In this document: piece after piece, positions 20,391 through 32,495 of the stretch
Layout: every line of letters begins with the position of its first letter
Position numbering within the stretch: the stretch's first letter is position 1
Origin: Pseudomonadaceae bacterium
Lineage (GTDB): Bacteria; Pseudomonadota; Gammaproteobacteria; Pseudomonadales; Pseudomonadaceae
Length of the DNA stretch: 64,000 bases
Direction: 5' to 3'
NCBI GenBank assembly: GCA_030602315.1
Contig: JAUVZY010000007.1
Span: forward strand, 52,120 to 116,119
Translations under genes and position numbers: made by a program
The notes under the pieces: generated by a model
The model's input: the letters and a program-made list of their open reading frames with translations, nothing else
The model's database searches: none
Told to the model about the DNA's origin: nothing

Positions 20391-20435
20391 CTCCTTGCCT
20401 GACCGCATTGTCGGCAGGCTGCAACCCGTAAGGAG
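20391..20435 (+). promoter_or_regulatory. Probable S6:S18 autoregulatory leader of rpsF
   Basis: The last 50 bases before rpsF can form an outer helix between CTCCTT (20391-20396) and AAGGAG (20430-20435), the latter being the Shine-Dalgarno sequence. Inside it, GCCTG-A-CCG pairs with CGGCAGGC around a six-base loop (20397-20419). An unpaired TGCAACCCGT follows, containing CCG. This matches the described S6:S18-binding mRNA motif, in which the protein pair binds a CCG-containing bulge and represses its own operon. The structure was drawn by eye. Confidence 0.7.
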
Positions 20436-20440
20436 CATCT

Positions 20441-20857
20441 ATGCGTCATTACGAAATCATCTTCCTGGTCCACCCGGATCAGAGCGAGCAGGTCGGCGGC
20501 ATGGTGGAGCGTTACACCAAGCTGATCGAAGAAGACGGTGGCAAGATCCATCGCCTGGAAGACTGGGGCCGTCGTCAGCTGGCTTATGCCATCAACAACG
20601 TGCACAAAGCCCACTACGTCATGCTGAACGTCGAGTGCAGCGGCAAGGCGCTGGCTGAGCTGGAAGACAACTTCCGCTACAACGACGCGGTCATCCGCAA
20701 CCTGGTCATCCGTCGTGACGAGGCCATCACTGGCCAGTCCGAAATGCTCAAGGCCGAGGAAAACCGCAGCGAGCGCCGCGAGCGCCGCGAGCGTCCGGAT
20801 AGCGCCGACATTGCCGGTGGCAATGACGGTGACAACGAAGACAACGCTGGCGAGTAA
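20441..20857 (+). CDS. rpsF: 30S ribosomal protein S6
   Basis: S6 binds S18 and the central domain of 16S rRNA in the small-subunit platform. The 138-residue protein starts [18 protein letters not shown] and has the [22 protein letters not shown] core. The acidic/basic tail (after about residue 100, [16 protein letters not shown]) is variable and somewhat long. AAGGAG lies six bases before the ATG, but may be sequestered in the leader helix. First gene of rpsF-rpsR-membrane protein-rplI. Confidence 0.97.
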   Translation: MRHYEIIFLVHPDQSEQVGGMVERYTKLIEEDGGKIHRLEDWGRRQLAYAINNVHKAHYVMLNVECSGKALAELEDNFRYNDAVIRNLVIRRDEAITGQSEMLKAEENRSERRERRERPDSADIAGGNDGDNEDNAGE

Positions 20858-20884
20858 TCCCAGGATTCATTGAGGAGCCGTCTC

Positions 20885-21115
20885 ATGGCACGTTTTTTCC
20901 GTCGTCGTAAGTACTGCCGTTTCACCGCCGAAGGCGTGAAGGAAATCGACTTCAAAGATCTGAACACTCTGAAGGCCTACATTTCCGAAACCGGCAAGAT
21001 CGTTCCGAGCCGTATCACTGGCACCAAGGCCAAGTATCAGCGTCAGCTGGCCACCGCGATCAAGCGCGCTCGCTACCTGGCTCTGCTGCCGTACACCGAC
21101 AGCCACGGTCGTTGA
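20885..21115 (+). CDS. rpsR: 30S ribosomal protein S18
   Basis: S18 binds S6 on the 30S platform. The 76-residue protein starts [13 protein letters not shown] and shows [35 protein letters not shown] in two contiguous parts, with the YLALLPYTD terminus. The ATG at 20885 is used since the five upstream codons of the open frame are not family-like, and TTGAGGAGCC lies upstream. Confidence 0.97.
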   Translation: MARFFRRRKYCRFTAEGVKEIDFKDLNTLKAYISETGKIVPSRITGTKAKYQRQLATAIKRARYLALLPYTDSHGR

Positions 21116-21152
21116 TCGACCGGGCCGATAGGCAAGCAAGGGATTAGAGGGC

Positions 21153-22046
21153 ATGCGCGCCCTGGCCGAGTTCGTCATGCGCGGTCGCAAGCAGGCCACC
21201 CTTGTGGTGGTCGGCGCTGCGCTGCTGCCGATGTTCTTCTGGCTCAGTGCGGCTGCGGGTAGCCTGGTGCTGCTGCGTCGCGGGCTGAATGACGCCATCG
21301 GCGTGGTCGCCTGGGCAATGCTGCCGGGGCTAGCCTGGTGGTATTTCGGTGATCCCCGGGTGCTGCTGGTGCTGGTCGGAACGCTGGGCCTGGCGCATTT
21401 GTTGCGCAGTCAGTCAGCCTGGCGGCCAGTGATGCTGGCGAGCGTGGCGCTCGGGGTGGTGTTCACCCTGACGCTTGGCAGTGTGTTCGCCGAGCCGATC
21501 GCTAGCCTGACGGGCGAAGTACAGAAGCTGTTGCCGCAGGCGCTTCCAGGAGTCTGGGAGCAGATGCCGGTCGAGGAGCAGGAGCGTCTACAGGCGATTC
21601 TGCGCTCGGTGCTGGTGGGGCTGCTCGCCGCGCTGTTGCAGATTGGCGCGCTGCTGAGTCTGATGCTCGGTCGTTTCTGGCAGGCACAGCTGTATAACCC
21701 CGGTGGTTTCGGCGAGGAGTTCCGTGCGCTGCGCTTTACGCCGCTGAGCGGGATGCTGCTGCTGGTCGGCATGCTCGCCGGTCCGAACCTCGGGCCGGGT
21801 CTGGCGATGCTGACCCCGCTGTGCAGTGTGCCGTTGGCGTTCGCCGCCGTCGCACTGGTGCACGGTCTGGTAGCGCAGGGCCGGCTCGCACGCTTCTGGC
21901 TGTTCGGGCTTTACGGCGCGCTGGTGCTGCTGTTGCAGGCGATCTACCCGTTGCTGGTTCTATTGGCCATCTTCGACAGTCTGTTCGATTTTCGCGGTCG
22001 CGCCTCCCGAATGCCGGGACAGGGACCGAAGAACGGCGAAGGTTAA
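21153..22046 (+). CDS. Multipass membrane protein of the rpsR-rplI interval
   Basis: A 297-residue protein with about eight hydrophobic segments, for example LVVVGAALLPMFFWLSAAAG, SGMLLLVGMLAGPNLGPGLA and ALVLLLQAIYPLLVLLAIF. No enzymatic motif is seen. A membrane protein of this type occupies the same place between rpsR and rplI in P. aeruginosa (PA4933, from memory) and resembles the DUF2232/YybS group. Its role is unknown. The conserved position in a ribosomal-protein operon suggests coexpression with translation genes. Confidence 0.85.
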   Translation: MRALAEFVMRGRKQATLVVVGAALLPMFFWLSAAAGSLVLLRRGLNDAIGVVAWAMLPGLAWWYFGDPRVLLVLVGTLGLAHLLRSQSAWRPVMLASVALGVVFTLTLGSVFAEPIASLTGEVQKLLPQALPGVWEQMPVEEQERLQAILRSVLVGLLAALLQIGALLSLMLGRFWQAQLYNPGGFGEEFRALRFTPLSGMLLLVGMLAGPNLGPGLAMLTPLCSVPLAFAAVALVHGLVAQGRLARFWLFGLYGALVLLLQAIYPLLVLLAIFDSLFDFRGRASRMPGQGPKNGEG

Positions 22047-22067
22047 ATTTTAAGAGGTAAGACTCAA

Positions 22068-22514
22068 ATGGAAGTCATCCTGCTGGAAAAGATCGCCAAC
22101 CTGGGCAACCTGGGCGACAAGATCAACGTCAAGGGCGGTTACGCCCGTAACTTCCTGCTGCCGCAGGGCAAGGCCACCATGGCGACCGCCGAGAACGTTG
22201 CTGCGTTCGAAGCCCGCCGTGCCGAGCTGGAAAAAGCTGCTGCCGAGAAGAAGGCCGCTGCCGAAGCTCGCGCTGCTCAACTGGCCGAGCTGGAAGTGAC
22301 CATCACCGCCAGTGCTGGCGATGAAGGCAAGCTGTTCGGCTCCATCGGCACTGCCGACATCGCCGACGCCCTGACCGCCTCCGGCGTGCAAGTGGCCAAG
22401 AGCGAAGTCCGCCTGCCGAACGGCACCATCCGTCAGGTGGGTGAGTACGACGTGGCCGTGCACCTGCACACCGACGTCGAAGCTACCGTCAAGCTGATCG
22501 TCGTCGCCGACTAA
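22068..22514 (+). CDS. rplI: 50S ribosomal protein L9
   Basis: L9 binds near the L1 stalk and helps keep the reading frame. The 148-residue protein starts [19 protein letters not shown], with the [16 protein letters not shown]-binding N-domain, a long central helix (about 42-75, alanine/glutamate/lysine-rich) and a C-terminal domain. AGAGGT precedes the ATG. Last ribosomal gene of the operon. Confidence 0.97.
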   Translation: MEVILLEKIANLGNLGDKINVKGGYARNFLLPQGKATMATAENVAAFEARRAELEKAAAEKKAAAEARAAQLAELEVTITASAGDEGKLFGSIGTADIADALTASGVQVAKSEVRLPNGTIRQVGEYDVAVHLHTDVEATVKLIVVAD

Positions 22515-22562
22515 GCTGACCGCCTGGTAGCACGGGCTTGCGCTTTGCGTGAGCCTGCCGAC

Positions 22563-22598
22563 AATGGGGCGTGTCGCCGCTGGGCGTCACGCCCCATT
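22563..22598 (+). terminator. 11-bp hairpin between rplI and dnaB
   Basis: AATGGGGCGTG at 22563-22573 pairs perfectly with CACGCCCCATT at 22588-22598 around a 14-base loop, about 50 bases after the rplI stop. There is no T-run, so it may be a processing or attenuation structure rather than a full terminator. Confidence 0.45.
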
Positions 22599-22655
22599 GC
22601 TATTTCGGGCTGCCGCAAGGGCAGGCCGTGAGTTATACCCACGAATTCCGGTGCC

Positions 22656-24050
22656 ATGAACGATATCGCCGCTCCTCAGCAGTACGACCTGGAAACCGCC
22701 GCGCTCAAGGTGCCGCCGCATTCGATCGAAGCCGAACAAGCGGTACTCGGTGGCCTGATGCTGGACAACAATGCCTGGGAGCGCGTCTCTGACCAGGTGT
22801 CCGATGGCGATTTCTACCGGCATGACCACCGGCTGATTTTCCGCGCCATCGTCAAGCTGGCCGAGCGTAACCAGCCGTTCGACGTGGTGACGCTATCCGA
22901 GCAGCTGGACAAGGAGGGCGTACTGTCCCAGGTGGGCGGCCTGGCCTATCTCGGCGAGCTGGCGAAGAACACTCCGTCGGTGGCCAACATCAAGGCGTAC
23001 GGGCAGATCATTCGCGAGCGCGCCACGCTCCGTCAGCTGATTTCGATCAGCAACGAGATCGCCGATACGGCCTACTTCCCGCAGGGCAAGTCGGCCGAAG
23101 AAGTGCTCGACGAAGCCGAGCGGCATATCTTCCAGATCGCCGAAGCGCGGCCCAAGACCGGCGGGCCGGTGGCGATCAACGATATCCTGGTCAAGACCAT
23201 CGACCGCATCGATACCCTGTTCAATACCAACGAGGGGCTGACCGGGGTGTCCACGGGCTTCACCGATCTGGACGAGAAAACCAGTGGCCTGCAGCCGGCC
23301 GATCTGGTGATCGTCGCGGGGCGTCCCTCGATGGGTAAGACCACCTTCGCCATGAACCTTGTGGAAAACGCAGTCTTGCGTACCGACAAGGCCGTGCTGG
23401 TGTTCTCGCTGGAGATGCCGTCGGATTCGATCGTAATGCGTATGCTTTCTTCGCTCGGGCGCATCGACCAGACCAAGGTGCGAAGCGGCAAGCTGGATGA
23501 CGACGACTGGCCGCGGTTGACCTCCGCGGTCAATCTGCTCAACGAGCGCAAGCTGTTCATCGATGACACCGCCGGCATTTCCCCGGCAGAAATGCGTGCC
23601 CGCGCCCGGCGCCTGGCCCGCGAGCACGGCGAGATCGCCCTGATCATGGTCGACTACCTGCAGCTGATGCGGATTCCGGGCTCTTCCGGCGATAACCGGA
23701 CCAATGAGATTTCCGAGATCTCGCGCTCGCTCAAGGCGCTGGCCAAGGAGTTCAACTGCCCGGTGGTGGCGCTGTCGCAGCTTAACCGCTCGCTGGAACA
23801 GCGACCCAACAAGCGCCCGGTGAACTCCGACTTGCGCGAATCCGGGGCAATCGAGCAGGACGCCGACATCATCATGTTCGTCTACCGGGACGAGGTGTAC
23901 CACCCGGAAACCGAGCACAAGGGCATTGCCGAAATCATCATCGGCAAGCAGCGGAACGGACCGATCGGCACCGTTCGCCTGGCCTTTCTCGGCAAATACA
24001 CGCGCTTTGAGAACCTCGCGCCGGGCAGCTATCAGTTCGACGATGAGTGA
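22656..24050 (+). CDS. dnaB: Replicative DNA helicase DnaB
   Basis: DnaB is the hexameric 5'-3' helicase of the replication fork. The 464-residue protein has the N-terminal primase-interacting domain (about 20-125, PHSIEAEQAVLGGLMLDN), a linker helix, and the RecA-like domain with Walker A GRPSMGKTT, Walker B LIMVDYLQLM and the DLRESGAIEQDADI region with the sensor arginine region. No intein is present. It precedes alr, as in P. aeruginosa. Confidence 0.97.
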   Translation: MNDIAAPQQYDLETAALKVPPHSIEAEQAVLGGLMLDNNAWERVSDQVSDGDFYRHDHRLIFRAIVKLAERNQPFDVVTLSEQLDKEGVLSQVGGLAYLGELAKNTPSVANIKAYGQIIRERATLRQLISISNEIADTAYFPQGKSAEEVLDEAERHIFQIAEARPKTGGPVAINDILVKTIDRIDTLFNTNEGLTGVSTGFTDLDEKTSGLQPADLVIVAGRPSMGKTTFAMNLVENAVLRTDKAVLVFSLEMPSDSIVMRMLSSLGRIDQTKVRSGKLDDDDWPRLTSAVNLLNERKLFIDDTAGISPAEMRARARRLAREHGEIALIMVDYLQLMRIPGSSGDNRTNEISEISRSLKALAKEFNCPVVALSQLNRSLEQRPNKRPVNSDLRESGAIEQDADIIMFVYRDEVYHPETEHKGIAEIIIGKQRNGPIGTVRLAFLGKYTRFENLAPGSYQFDDE

Positions 24051-24199
24051 GGCCGCCAAGGGTGTTTGAAGCCTGAGGCTGACGAGAAGGGCGCTCTCAC
24101 CGGTTGGCGGCGCCGTCGTCAGCTTCCGGTCTCTGCGGCTTGCAGCCAGCCAGCCGGCGTTCGAGAATGGCCGTCCGCCCTCCCTGGACAGGAATGCCC

Positions 24200-25273
24200 A
24201 TGCGCCCGCTCGTCGCCACCATCGATCTTGCCGCCCTGCGCCATAACTACGAGCACGCCAAGCGTTGTGCGCCGGGCCGCCAGGCGTTTGCCGTGGTCAA
24301 GGCCAATGCTTACGGCCACGGCGTGCGGGAGGCCGTGACGGCGCTCTACTCGGTTGCCGACGGGTTCGCCGTGGCGAGCCTGGAAGAGGCGGCGGTGGTG
24401 CGGGCGATGCACGGCAGCGCCCGCGTGCTGCTTTTGGAAGGATGCTTCGAGGCGTCCGAATACCAGCTGGCGGCGAGCATGCGCCTGGATGTGGCGGTGC
24501 AGGGGGAGGCGCAGGCCGCGGCATTGCTCGAAGCCGAGCTGGCCGAGCCGCTGAATGTCTGGCTCAAGCTGGATTCGGGCATGCATCGGCTGGGTTTCGA
24601 TGCCCGGGCGCTGCGTGTCTGGCATGCTCGACTGCAAGGCGCTCCGCAGGTGGCTGAACTCAGTCTGATGAGCCATCTGGCCTGCGCCGACGAGCGCGGC
24701 CATCGGTTGACCGAACAACAGCAGGAAGTCTTCGCCAGCCTGCAGGATTTGCCGTTCGCCCAGCGTTCACTGGCCAATTCCGCCGCGGTGCTGAGTCTGC
24801 CGGCGACCCATCTGGACTGGATCCGTCCGGGCATCATGCTCTACGGCGCGACGCCGTTCGCCGAACTGTCTGCCGAGGCGCTGGGGCTCAGGCCGGTGAT
24901 GACCTTCACCGGACAGCTGATCGCGCTGCGTGAGGTGGCGGTCGGCGAGAGCGTCGGCTACGGCGCCACCTGGGTCGCCGAGCGGCCATCGCTGATCGGC
25001 ACCGTGAGCTGCGGCTATGCCGATGGCTATCCGCGCCATGCACCCTCCGGCACCCCAGTGGTCGTTCGGGGGCAGCGGGTGCCGCTGGCCGGACGGGTAT
25101 CGATGGACATGCTGGCGGTCGATCTGACCGACCTGCCGCAGGCGCAGATCGGCGACAGCGTTGAGCTGTGGGGCGCCCAGTTGCCGGTCGATGAGGTCGC
25201 TCGCGCGGCGGGGACCATCGGCTACGAGCTGCTGACCAAGGTCACCCAGCGCGTGCCGCGGCGCTACTGCTAA
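24200..25273 (+). CDS. alr: Alanine racemase
   Basis: Alr interconverts L- and D-alanine with PLP to supply peptidoglycan synthesis. The 357-residue protein starts [17 protein letters not shown], with the PLP lysine in [12 protein letters not shown] (about residue 34) and the catalytic tyrosine in [12 protein letters not shown] stands six bases before the ATG at 24200. Another ATG at 24194 is in frame, and the 32-residue N-terminal extension of the open frame is not family-like. Confidence 0.93.
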   Translation: MRPLVATIDLAALRHNYEHAKRCAPGRQAFAVVKANAYGHGVREAVTALYSVADGFAVASLEEAAVVRAMHGSARVLLLEGCFEASEYQLAASMRLDVAVQGEAQAAALLEAELAEPLNVWLKLDSGMHRLGFDARALRVWHARLQGAPQVAELSLMSHLACADERGHRLTEQQQEVFASLQDLPFAQRSLANSAAVLSLPATHLDWIRPGIMLYGATPFAELSAEALGLRPVMTFTGQLIALREVAVGESVGYGATWVAERPSLIGTVSCGYADGYPRHAPSGTPVVVRGQRVPLAGRVSMDMLAVDLTDLPQAQIGDSVELWGAQLPVDEVARAAGTIGYELLTKVTQRVPRRYC

Positions 25274-25407
25274 GGCGAAAACCGACGCAAGCGCCAGAGG
25301 CTCGAAGCCAGACGAAGGAGCGCTTGCTCGTCCGGCCTCAAGCCTTGGGGCGGTTATCCAGTCTGCAAATAGCCGACTTCCGTGCTCGGTTAATTGTTCA
25401 TTTTTTG

Positions 25408-25416
25408 TGCTATATT
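25408..25416 (+). promoter_or_regulatory. Extended -10 promoter upstream of the ygiQ-type gene
   Basis: TGC directly followed by TATATT (25411-25416) forms an extended -10 element in an AT-rich patch, 34 bases before the start codon. No good -35 is present, which is usual for extended -10 promoters. Confidence 0.5.
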
Positions 25417-25449
25417 GCGCGCCCTTCGCGCATCCCACCGGACGTCGCC

Positions 25450-27705
<2,256 letters not shown>

Positions 27706-27708
27706 AGC

Positions 27709-27731
27709 AAGGGGCGCCGCAGGCGCCCCTT
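27709..27731. terminator. Bidirectional terminator between convergent genes
   Basis: AAGGGGCGCC and GGCGCCCCTT pair around a three-base loop, four bases after the ygiQ-type stop and seven bases beyond the chemoreceptor stop. T-richness on the plus side is modest. Confidence 0.7.
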
Positions 27732-27737
27732 GTTCAT

Positions 27738-29693
27738 TCAGGCGCGAAACGCCTGGATCGCGCGGTCCAGGTCGCTGCCCAGGCGCAGTAACTGCTCGCT
27801 CTGCTGACGGCCTTCGCCGATGTGCACGAGATTGGCGTCGCCCAGCTCGTAGATGCGCTCGCTGTGGCAGCGGATTTCACTGACCGTATCGCCCTGCTGG
27901 GCGGTGGTGTGTGCGATGCGCTCGGCCATGCTGCCAATGGTGGAGATCGCCCCGACGATACGCTGCATGGCGGCGTCGGCGCTTTCTGCCTGGGTCGCTG
28001 TGGCCTGCGCATGGGCCACCTGGGCGTGCATCGTCTCCACCGATTTACGTGCCGCACTCTGCAGGCGGGCGGTCAGCTGCTGGATCTCCTCGGTCGCGCC
28101 GCTGGTGCGCTGGGCCAGCGAGCGGACTTCCTCGGCCACCACGGCAAAGCCGCGCCCTTGTTCGCCGGCGCGCGCGGCCTCGATGGCGGCATTGAGCGCC
28201 AGCAGGTTGGTCTGTTCGGCGATCGAGCGAATCACGCCAAGCACCTGGCCGATGGTGCTGGTTTCATCGGCCAGGCCCTCGATGGCCAGGGCGTTGGACT
28301 GCACCTCCTGAGCGAGCGCGCGCAGGTCGTCCAGGCTCTGACTGATCACCTGCTGGCCGTGGCTGACCGCCTGGCTGGCCTGGCGTCCGGCTTCCGCCGC
28401 TTCGGTGGCATGGCCGGCCACGTCGAGGATGGTGGCCTCCAGCTCGCCCAGCGAATCGCGGATCAGCGCGGTTTCCTCGGCCTGGTGCCGCGCACCGTCG
28501 TGCAGATCGCGGCTCATGTGGGAAAGGCTCTGGCTGCTGCCGGCGACCTGTTCGGCCTGGCGGCGCAGGGTGCCGATCAGTTCCAGCAGGTATTCGCGCA
28601 GGCGATTGAGCGACAGTTCGATCTCGGTCAGCTCCGGGGTGCGCGAATCGATCGCTACCGCCCGCGTGAAGTCGCCCTCGGCCCAGGTGGACAGCGCCGG
28701 CACCAGCCGTCCTAGCGCCTGGGTCAGTCGCCGTTGCAGGCGGTCGATGGCAAAGGCGATGAGCAGGATGAGCGCGATGATGGCCGCCTGAATGAGCCGT
28801 ACTTCCTGCTGGATGCGCCCATGCTCGGCGTGCACCGCTGGCTCCAGTTCGGCCAGTGCCTGCTGCAGCGCACCGATGCGCTCGGCGGTCTCGCGCGCCA
28901 GCGCGCTGCGCTGGTTGACCAGCTCGCGGGTACGGGCAAGTTCGGCGGGATAGCGCGAGATCAGGCTGGTCAGCTCGCGGCGCAGCGCAATGGCCTGATC
29001 CGCCTGCGGCTGGGCGTCGCTGTCGGCGCCCAGGCCGAGCATCGCAGCGAAACTGTCGGACGAGGCCGCGCGTTGTTCGAGCACGCCCAGCAAGGGCAGC
29101 TGGACGATGCGCTGGGCCTGCCGCTCGAGTGATTTGAGCGCCTGCTCGACATCCCCGGCCGGCCCATCCTGGGTGCTGCTCATCAGCCGCTGGCGCGCCA
29201 ATGCCAGGCGCTGCAGCTGCTGGCTGGCGGCAAACAGGTGTGCGCCGTACTGGCGATCACCGGCTGCCTCGGCGTACCGGCCATAGCGATCCAGCACGCT
29301 GGCGATCTCGCGCTCGGCTTGTACCAGCAGGCCCTGGGGATCGCCGGCGAGCTTCCCCGCCGCCAGCAACGGTCCGCTGGCGAACTCCGCCAGGCCATGC
29401 AGGCTCGGCTCGAGCGACGCCGCCAGCGCGGGGGGCAGGTTGGGCAGGTCGAGAGCGAGGGTCTCGAGCGCCTGTATGGCCCGGTTGTGACGCAAGGCGT
29501 CGCCGCTGGCCAGATAGTCCTGGATTTCGCCCGCCACGTCTTGCACAAAGCCTTGGGACAGCGCGAGGTAGCGGCTCATCAGCTGGTAGGGGCGCTCCAG
29601 CGCACGCTCGGACCACCACAGCGTGGCGCCGAGCGCCAGGCATACGGCGACAAGCAGCAGGGTGTTGACGGTGGTCAGGGACTTCAGGCGCAT
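27738..29693 (-). CDS. Methyl-accepting chemotaxis protein
   Basis: A 651-residue chemoreceptor. An N-terminal transmembrane helix ([16 protein letters not shown]) precedes a periplasmic ligand region of about 270 residues, predicted mostly helical and of the large four-helix or double-bundle type. A second helix ([14 protein letters not shown]) is followed by a HAMP-like linker and the cytoplasmic signalling hairpin with [20 protein letters not shown]. The ligand cannot be deduced. No che genes are adjacent, so it must signal to an array encoded elsewhere. Confidence 0.92.
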   Translation of the reverse strand: MRLKSLTTVNTLLLVAVCLALGATLWWSERALERPYQLMSRYLALSQGFVQDVAGEIQDYLASGDALRHNRAIQALETLALDLPNLPPALAASLEPSLHGLAEFASGPLLAAGKLAGDPQGLLVQAEREIASVLDRYGRYAEAAGDRQYGAHLFAASQQLQRLALARQRLMSSTQDGPAGDVEQALKSLERQAQRIVQLPLLGVLEQRAASSDSFAAMLGLGADSDAQPQADQAIALRRELTSLISRYPAELARTRELVNQRSALARETAERIGALQQALAELEPAVHAEHGRIQQEVRLIQAAIIALILLIAFAIDRLQRRLTQALGRLVPALSTWAEGDFTRAVAIDSRTPELTEIELSLNRLREYLLELIGTLRRQAEQVAGSSQSLSHMSRDLHDGARHQAEETALIRDSLGELEATILDVAGHATEAAEAGRQASQAVSHGQQVISQSLDDLRALAQEVQSNALAIEGLADETSTIGQVLGVIRSIAEQTNLLALNAAIEAARAGEQGRGFAVVAEEVRSLAQRTSGATEEIQQLTARLQSAARKSVETMHAQVAHAQATATQAESADAAMQRIVGAISTIGSMAERIAHTTAQQGDTVSEIRCHSERIYELGDANLVHIGEGRQQSEQLLRLGSDLDRAIQAFRA

Positions 29694-29878
29694 GGCTGCC
29701 TCTCTGCCAGGGAACGAATACTGGCGAAGTTATGGCGGTTTCGTTTCCCTTTTATGACAGTGCGTGTCGTCCAGCCGCCGCCGGCCCGGAATCCGCTGAG
29801 CGAAGCCGCCCGCTGCGATATAGTGCAAGGCATGCACACCCGCTTGGGGTGATTGGTCAACGCGGAGATGAACTACAC

Positions 29879-30922
29879 ATGACCCTGTCGGACTGGAAGA
29901 GTCGCCTGCGCTTAGGCGGCGGGATCGGCAAGCGAAGCCTCGGTGCGCGGATCGGCTTCGGCCTGGCCGCCGTGCTGGCGTTGTACCTGCTGATCGCGCT
30001 GGTGATCGGCTGGTACTGGAGTCAGGAGCCCGAACCGTTTGCCGTCAAGGAAGGCGCCCGCCAGGCCGCCGAGGCGTCGGGGCGCCAGCTGGTCAATGGC
30101 TACACCACCGTGCAGACGCTCAAGACCGTGGCCGGTACGCTGCTCGACAAGCCGGGTGGCTACCTGAGCAACGACATCGCACCGCCGGGTGTGTGGCTGG
30201 ACAACATGCCGAGCTGGGAATACGGCGTGCTGACTCAGGTGCGCGACATGGCCCGGGCACTGCGCAAGGACTTCGCCCGCTCGCAGTCGCAGTCCACCGA
30301 AGATCCGGACCTCGCCCGCGGCGAGCCGCTGTTTCACTTCGACAATCGTAGCTGGGCGCTGCCGGCGTCGGAGAATGAGTATCGCCAGGGCATCCGTGCG
30401 CTGGACCGCTACCTTGCGCGGCTGAGCGATCCGCAGCCCAAGGCGCAGTTCTTCACTCGTGCCGACAACCTCAACAACTGGCTGGGCGACGTCTCGACGC
30501 GCATGGGTTCGCTGTCCCAGCGGCTGTCGGCCAGTGTTGGCCGCGTGCGCCTGGACACCGAACTGGTGCGGCCTGAAGGCGGCGGACTGAAGCCGGTGAT
30601 CGAGGAGAAGGTGGTCGAGACGCCCTGGTTGCAGATCGACAACGTGTTCTACGAGGCGCGTGGTCAGGCCTGGGCACTGGCGCACCTGCTGCGCGCCATC
30701 GAGGTCGATTTCGCCGACGTGCTGGCCAAGAAGAACGCCACGGTCAGCGTACGGCAGATCATCCGAGAGCTAGAAGCGGCGCAGGAGCCGCTGTGGAGCC
30801 CGATGGTGCTCAATGGCAGTGGCTACGGCATGCTCGCCAACCACTCGCTGGTGATGGCCAACTACATTTCCCGGGCCAACGCCGCGATCATGGACCTGCG
30901 CGCGCTGCTGGCGCAGGGCTAA
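29879..30922 (+). CDS. DUF2333 family inner-membrane protein
   Basis: A 347-residue protein with one N-terminal transmembrane helix (IGFGLAAVLALYLLIALVIGWYW) and a large extracytoplasmic domain. The phrases WLDNMPSWEYGVLTQVRDMARALR and NVFYEARGQAWALAHLLRAIEVDF are characteristic of the DUF2333 family. Function is unknown. The start at 29879 gives MTLSDWKSRLR, with GGAG 11 bases upstream, and the preceding open frame overlaps the divergent chemoreceptor promoter region. Confidence 0.85.
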   Translation: MTLSDWKSRLRLGGGIGKRSLGARIGFGLAAVLALYLLIALVIGWYWSQEPEPFAVKEGARQAAEASGRQLVNGYTTVQTLKTVAGTLLDKPGGYLSNDIAPPGVWLDNMPSWEYGVLTQVRDMARALRKDFARSQSQSTEDPDLARGEPLFHFDNRSWALPASENEYRQGIRALDRYLARLSDPQPKAQFFTRADNLNNWLGDVSTRMGSLSQRLSASVGRVRLDTELVRPEGGGLKPVIEEKVVETPWLQIDNVFYEARGQAWALAHLLRAIEVDFADVLAKKNATVSVRQIIRELEAAQEPLWSPMVLNGSGYGMLANHSLVMANYISRANAAIMDLRALLAQG

Positions 30923-31064
30923 GGGCTGATCGAAAGCGCCGGAGGCTGGACGACGAGGCTGCCCGGATCGATTCGGCCTCTGCTATTGGCCGGGGCCGAA
31001 ACGCCGGGGCCGGCCGCGACGGGCGCTTGTCGCAGCCTTTGAGCTGCCAGCGCCGCTCCCGGCC

Positions 31065-32417
31065 CTACTCGAGCCCCAGCTTCTTCAGCCGATAGCGCAT
31101 CGAGCGGAAGGTCAGCCCGAGCCGTTGCGCCGCGGCGGTGCGGTTCCAGCGGGTTTCCTCCAAAGCCTGCATGATCAGCTTGCGCTCGATCTGTTCGAGG
31201 TAGGCTTCCAGGTCGTCCACCAGCGCCAGGTTGCCGTCGTCGCCGCCATTGGCGGGCGCAGCTTCCACCAGGCGCAGGTCGCTCGGCTTGATCTGATCGT
31301 CTTCGCACAGCGTGTAGGCGCGCTCGAGCATGTTCTCCAATTCGCGCACGTTGCCGGGAAACCGATAGGCCTTGAGCTTCTCGAGCGCGTCCGGGTGCAG
31401 GCGTGCCGGCGGCAGGTCGCTGTCTTCGCCGAGGCGGCGCAGCATCACTTCGGCCAGCAGCTGGATGTCCTCGCGGCGCTCACGCAGCGGCGGTACGCGC
31501 AGCTCGATCACGTTCAGGCGGTAGTACAGATCCTGGCGGAAGCGTCCGGCTGCCACCTCGGCGGCCAGGTCCTTGTGGGTGGCGCAGAGCACCCGCACGT
31601 CCACGGTCACCTCCTGCTGGCCGCCCACAGCGCGCACGGCTTTTTCCTGGATCGCGCGCAGTAGCTTCACCTGCATCGGCAGGGGTAGATCGGCCACCTC
31701 ATCGAGAAACAGCGTGCCGCCGTTGGCCGCCTGGAACAGGCCCTGCTTGTCCTCGATGGCGCCGGTGAAGCTGCCTTTGCGGTGGCCGAAGAACTCGCTT
31801 TCCATCAGCTCGGTGGGAATGGCGCCGCAGTTGACCGGGACGAACAGGCGCTCGGCTCGTGGGCCCTGCTCGTGGATCAGACGGGCGACCACTTCCTTGC
31901 CGCTGCCCGACTCGCCGCTGATGTACACCGGTGCCTGGCTGCGGGCGAGCTTGGCGATCTGCTTGCGCAGGGTCTTCATCGGCGGCGATTCGCCGAGCAG
32001 GCGCTCGTCCACGCTGTCCTCGGCCGACGCCGGTTGTCTGGCCTGACTCTGCAGGCGCAGGGCGGTGACGATCAGTTCGCGCAGGCGATTCAGATCCACC
32101 GGCTTGGTGAGGTAATCGAAAGCGCCGGCCTTGAGCGCGCTGATCGCCGTGTCGAGGCTGCCGTAGGCGGTGATCATCGCCACGGGGATCTGCGGGTAGC
32201 GCTGCTGCATGTACTGCACCAGCTCCAGCCCGGTTCCGTCGGGCAGGCGCATGTCGGTCAGGCACAGGTCGAATGCCTCGCGCGCCAGCCAGTCGCGTGC
32301 TTCCTTGAAGTTGCACGCGGTGCGGGTGTCGAGCTTCATGCGACCGAGGGTGATTTCGAGCAGTTCGCGGATGTCCGGCTCGTCGTCGACGATCAGCGCT
32401 TTCTGGCGGGCAGTCAT
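31065..32417 (-). CDS. pilR: Sigma-54-dependent response regulator PilR
   Basis: PilR activates sigma-54-dependent transcription of the major pilin gene when phosphorylated by PilS. The 450-residue protein has a receiver domain (1-120, Asp in CLTDMRLPDG), an AAA+ domain with GESGSGKE, GSFTGA and GGTLFLDEV, and a C-terminal Fis-type helix-turn-helix (NRTAAAQRLGLTFRSMRYRL). It follows pilS on the same strand with a 78-base gap. pilA is not in this window. Confidence 0.94.
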   Translation of the reverse strand: MTARQKALIVDDEPDIRELLEITLGRMKLDTRTACNFKEARDWLAREAFDLCLTDMRLPDGTGLELVQYMQQRYPQIPVAMITAYGSLDTAISALKAGAFDYLTKPVDLNRLRELIVTALRLQSQARQPASAEDSVDERLLGESPPMKTLRKQIAKLARSQAPVYISGESGSGKEVVARLIHEQGPRAERLFVPVNCGAIPTELMESEFFGHRKGSFTGAIEDKQGLFQAANGGTLFLDEVADLPLPMQVKLLRAIQEKAVRAVGGQQEVTVDVRVLCATHKDLAAEVAAGRFRQDLYYRLNVIELRVPPLRERREDIQLLAEVMLRRLGEDSDLPPARLHPDALEKLKAYRFPGNVRELENMLERAYTLCEDDQIKPSDLRLVEAAPANGGDDGNLALVDDLEAYLEQIERKLIMQALEETRWNRTAAAQRLGLTFRSMRYRLKKLGLE

Positions 32418-32495
32418 GGTGAGGTCTGTCGGTTGGCTGGCTGAATGGGATTAGTCTACTCCGTCAGCGCCGCTCCCGGCGTGCCGGGCGCCGCG

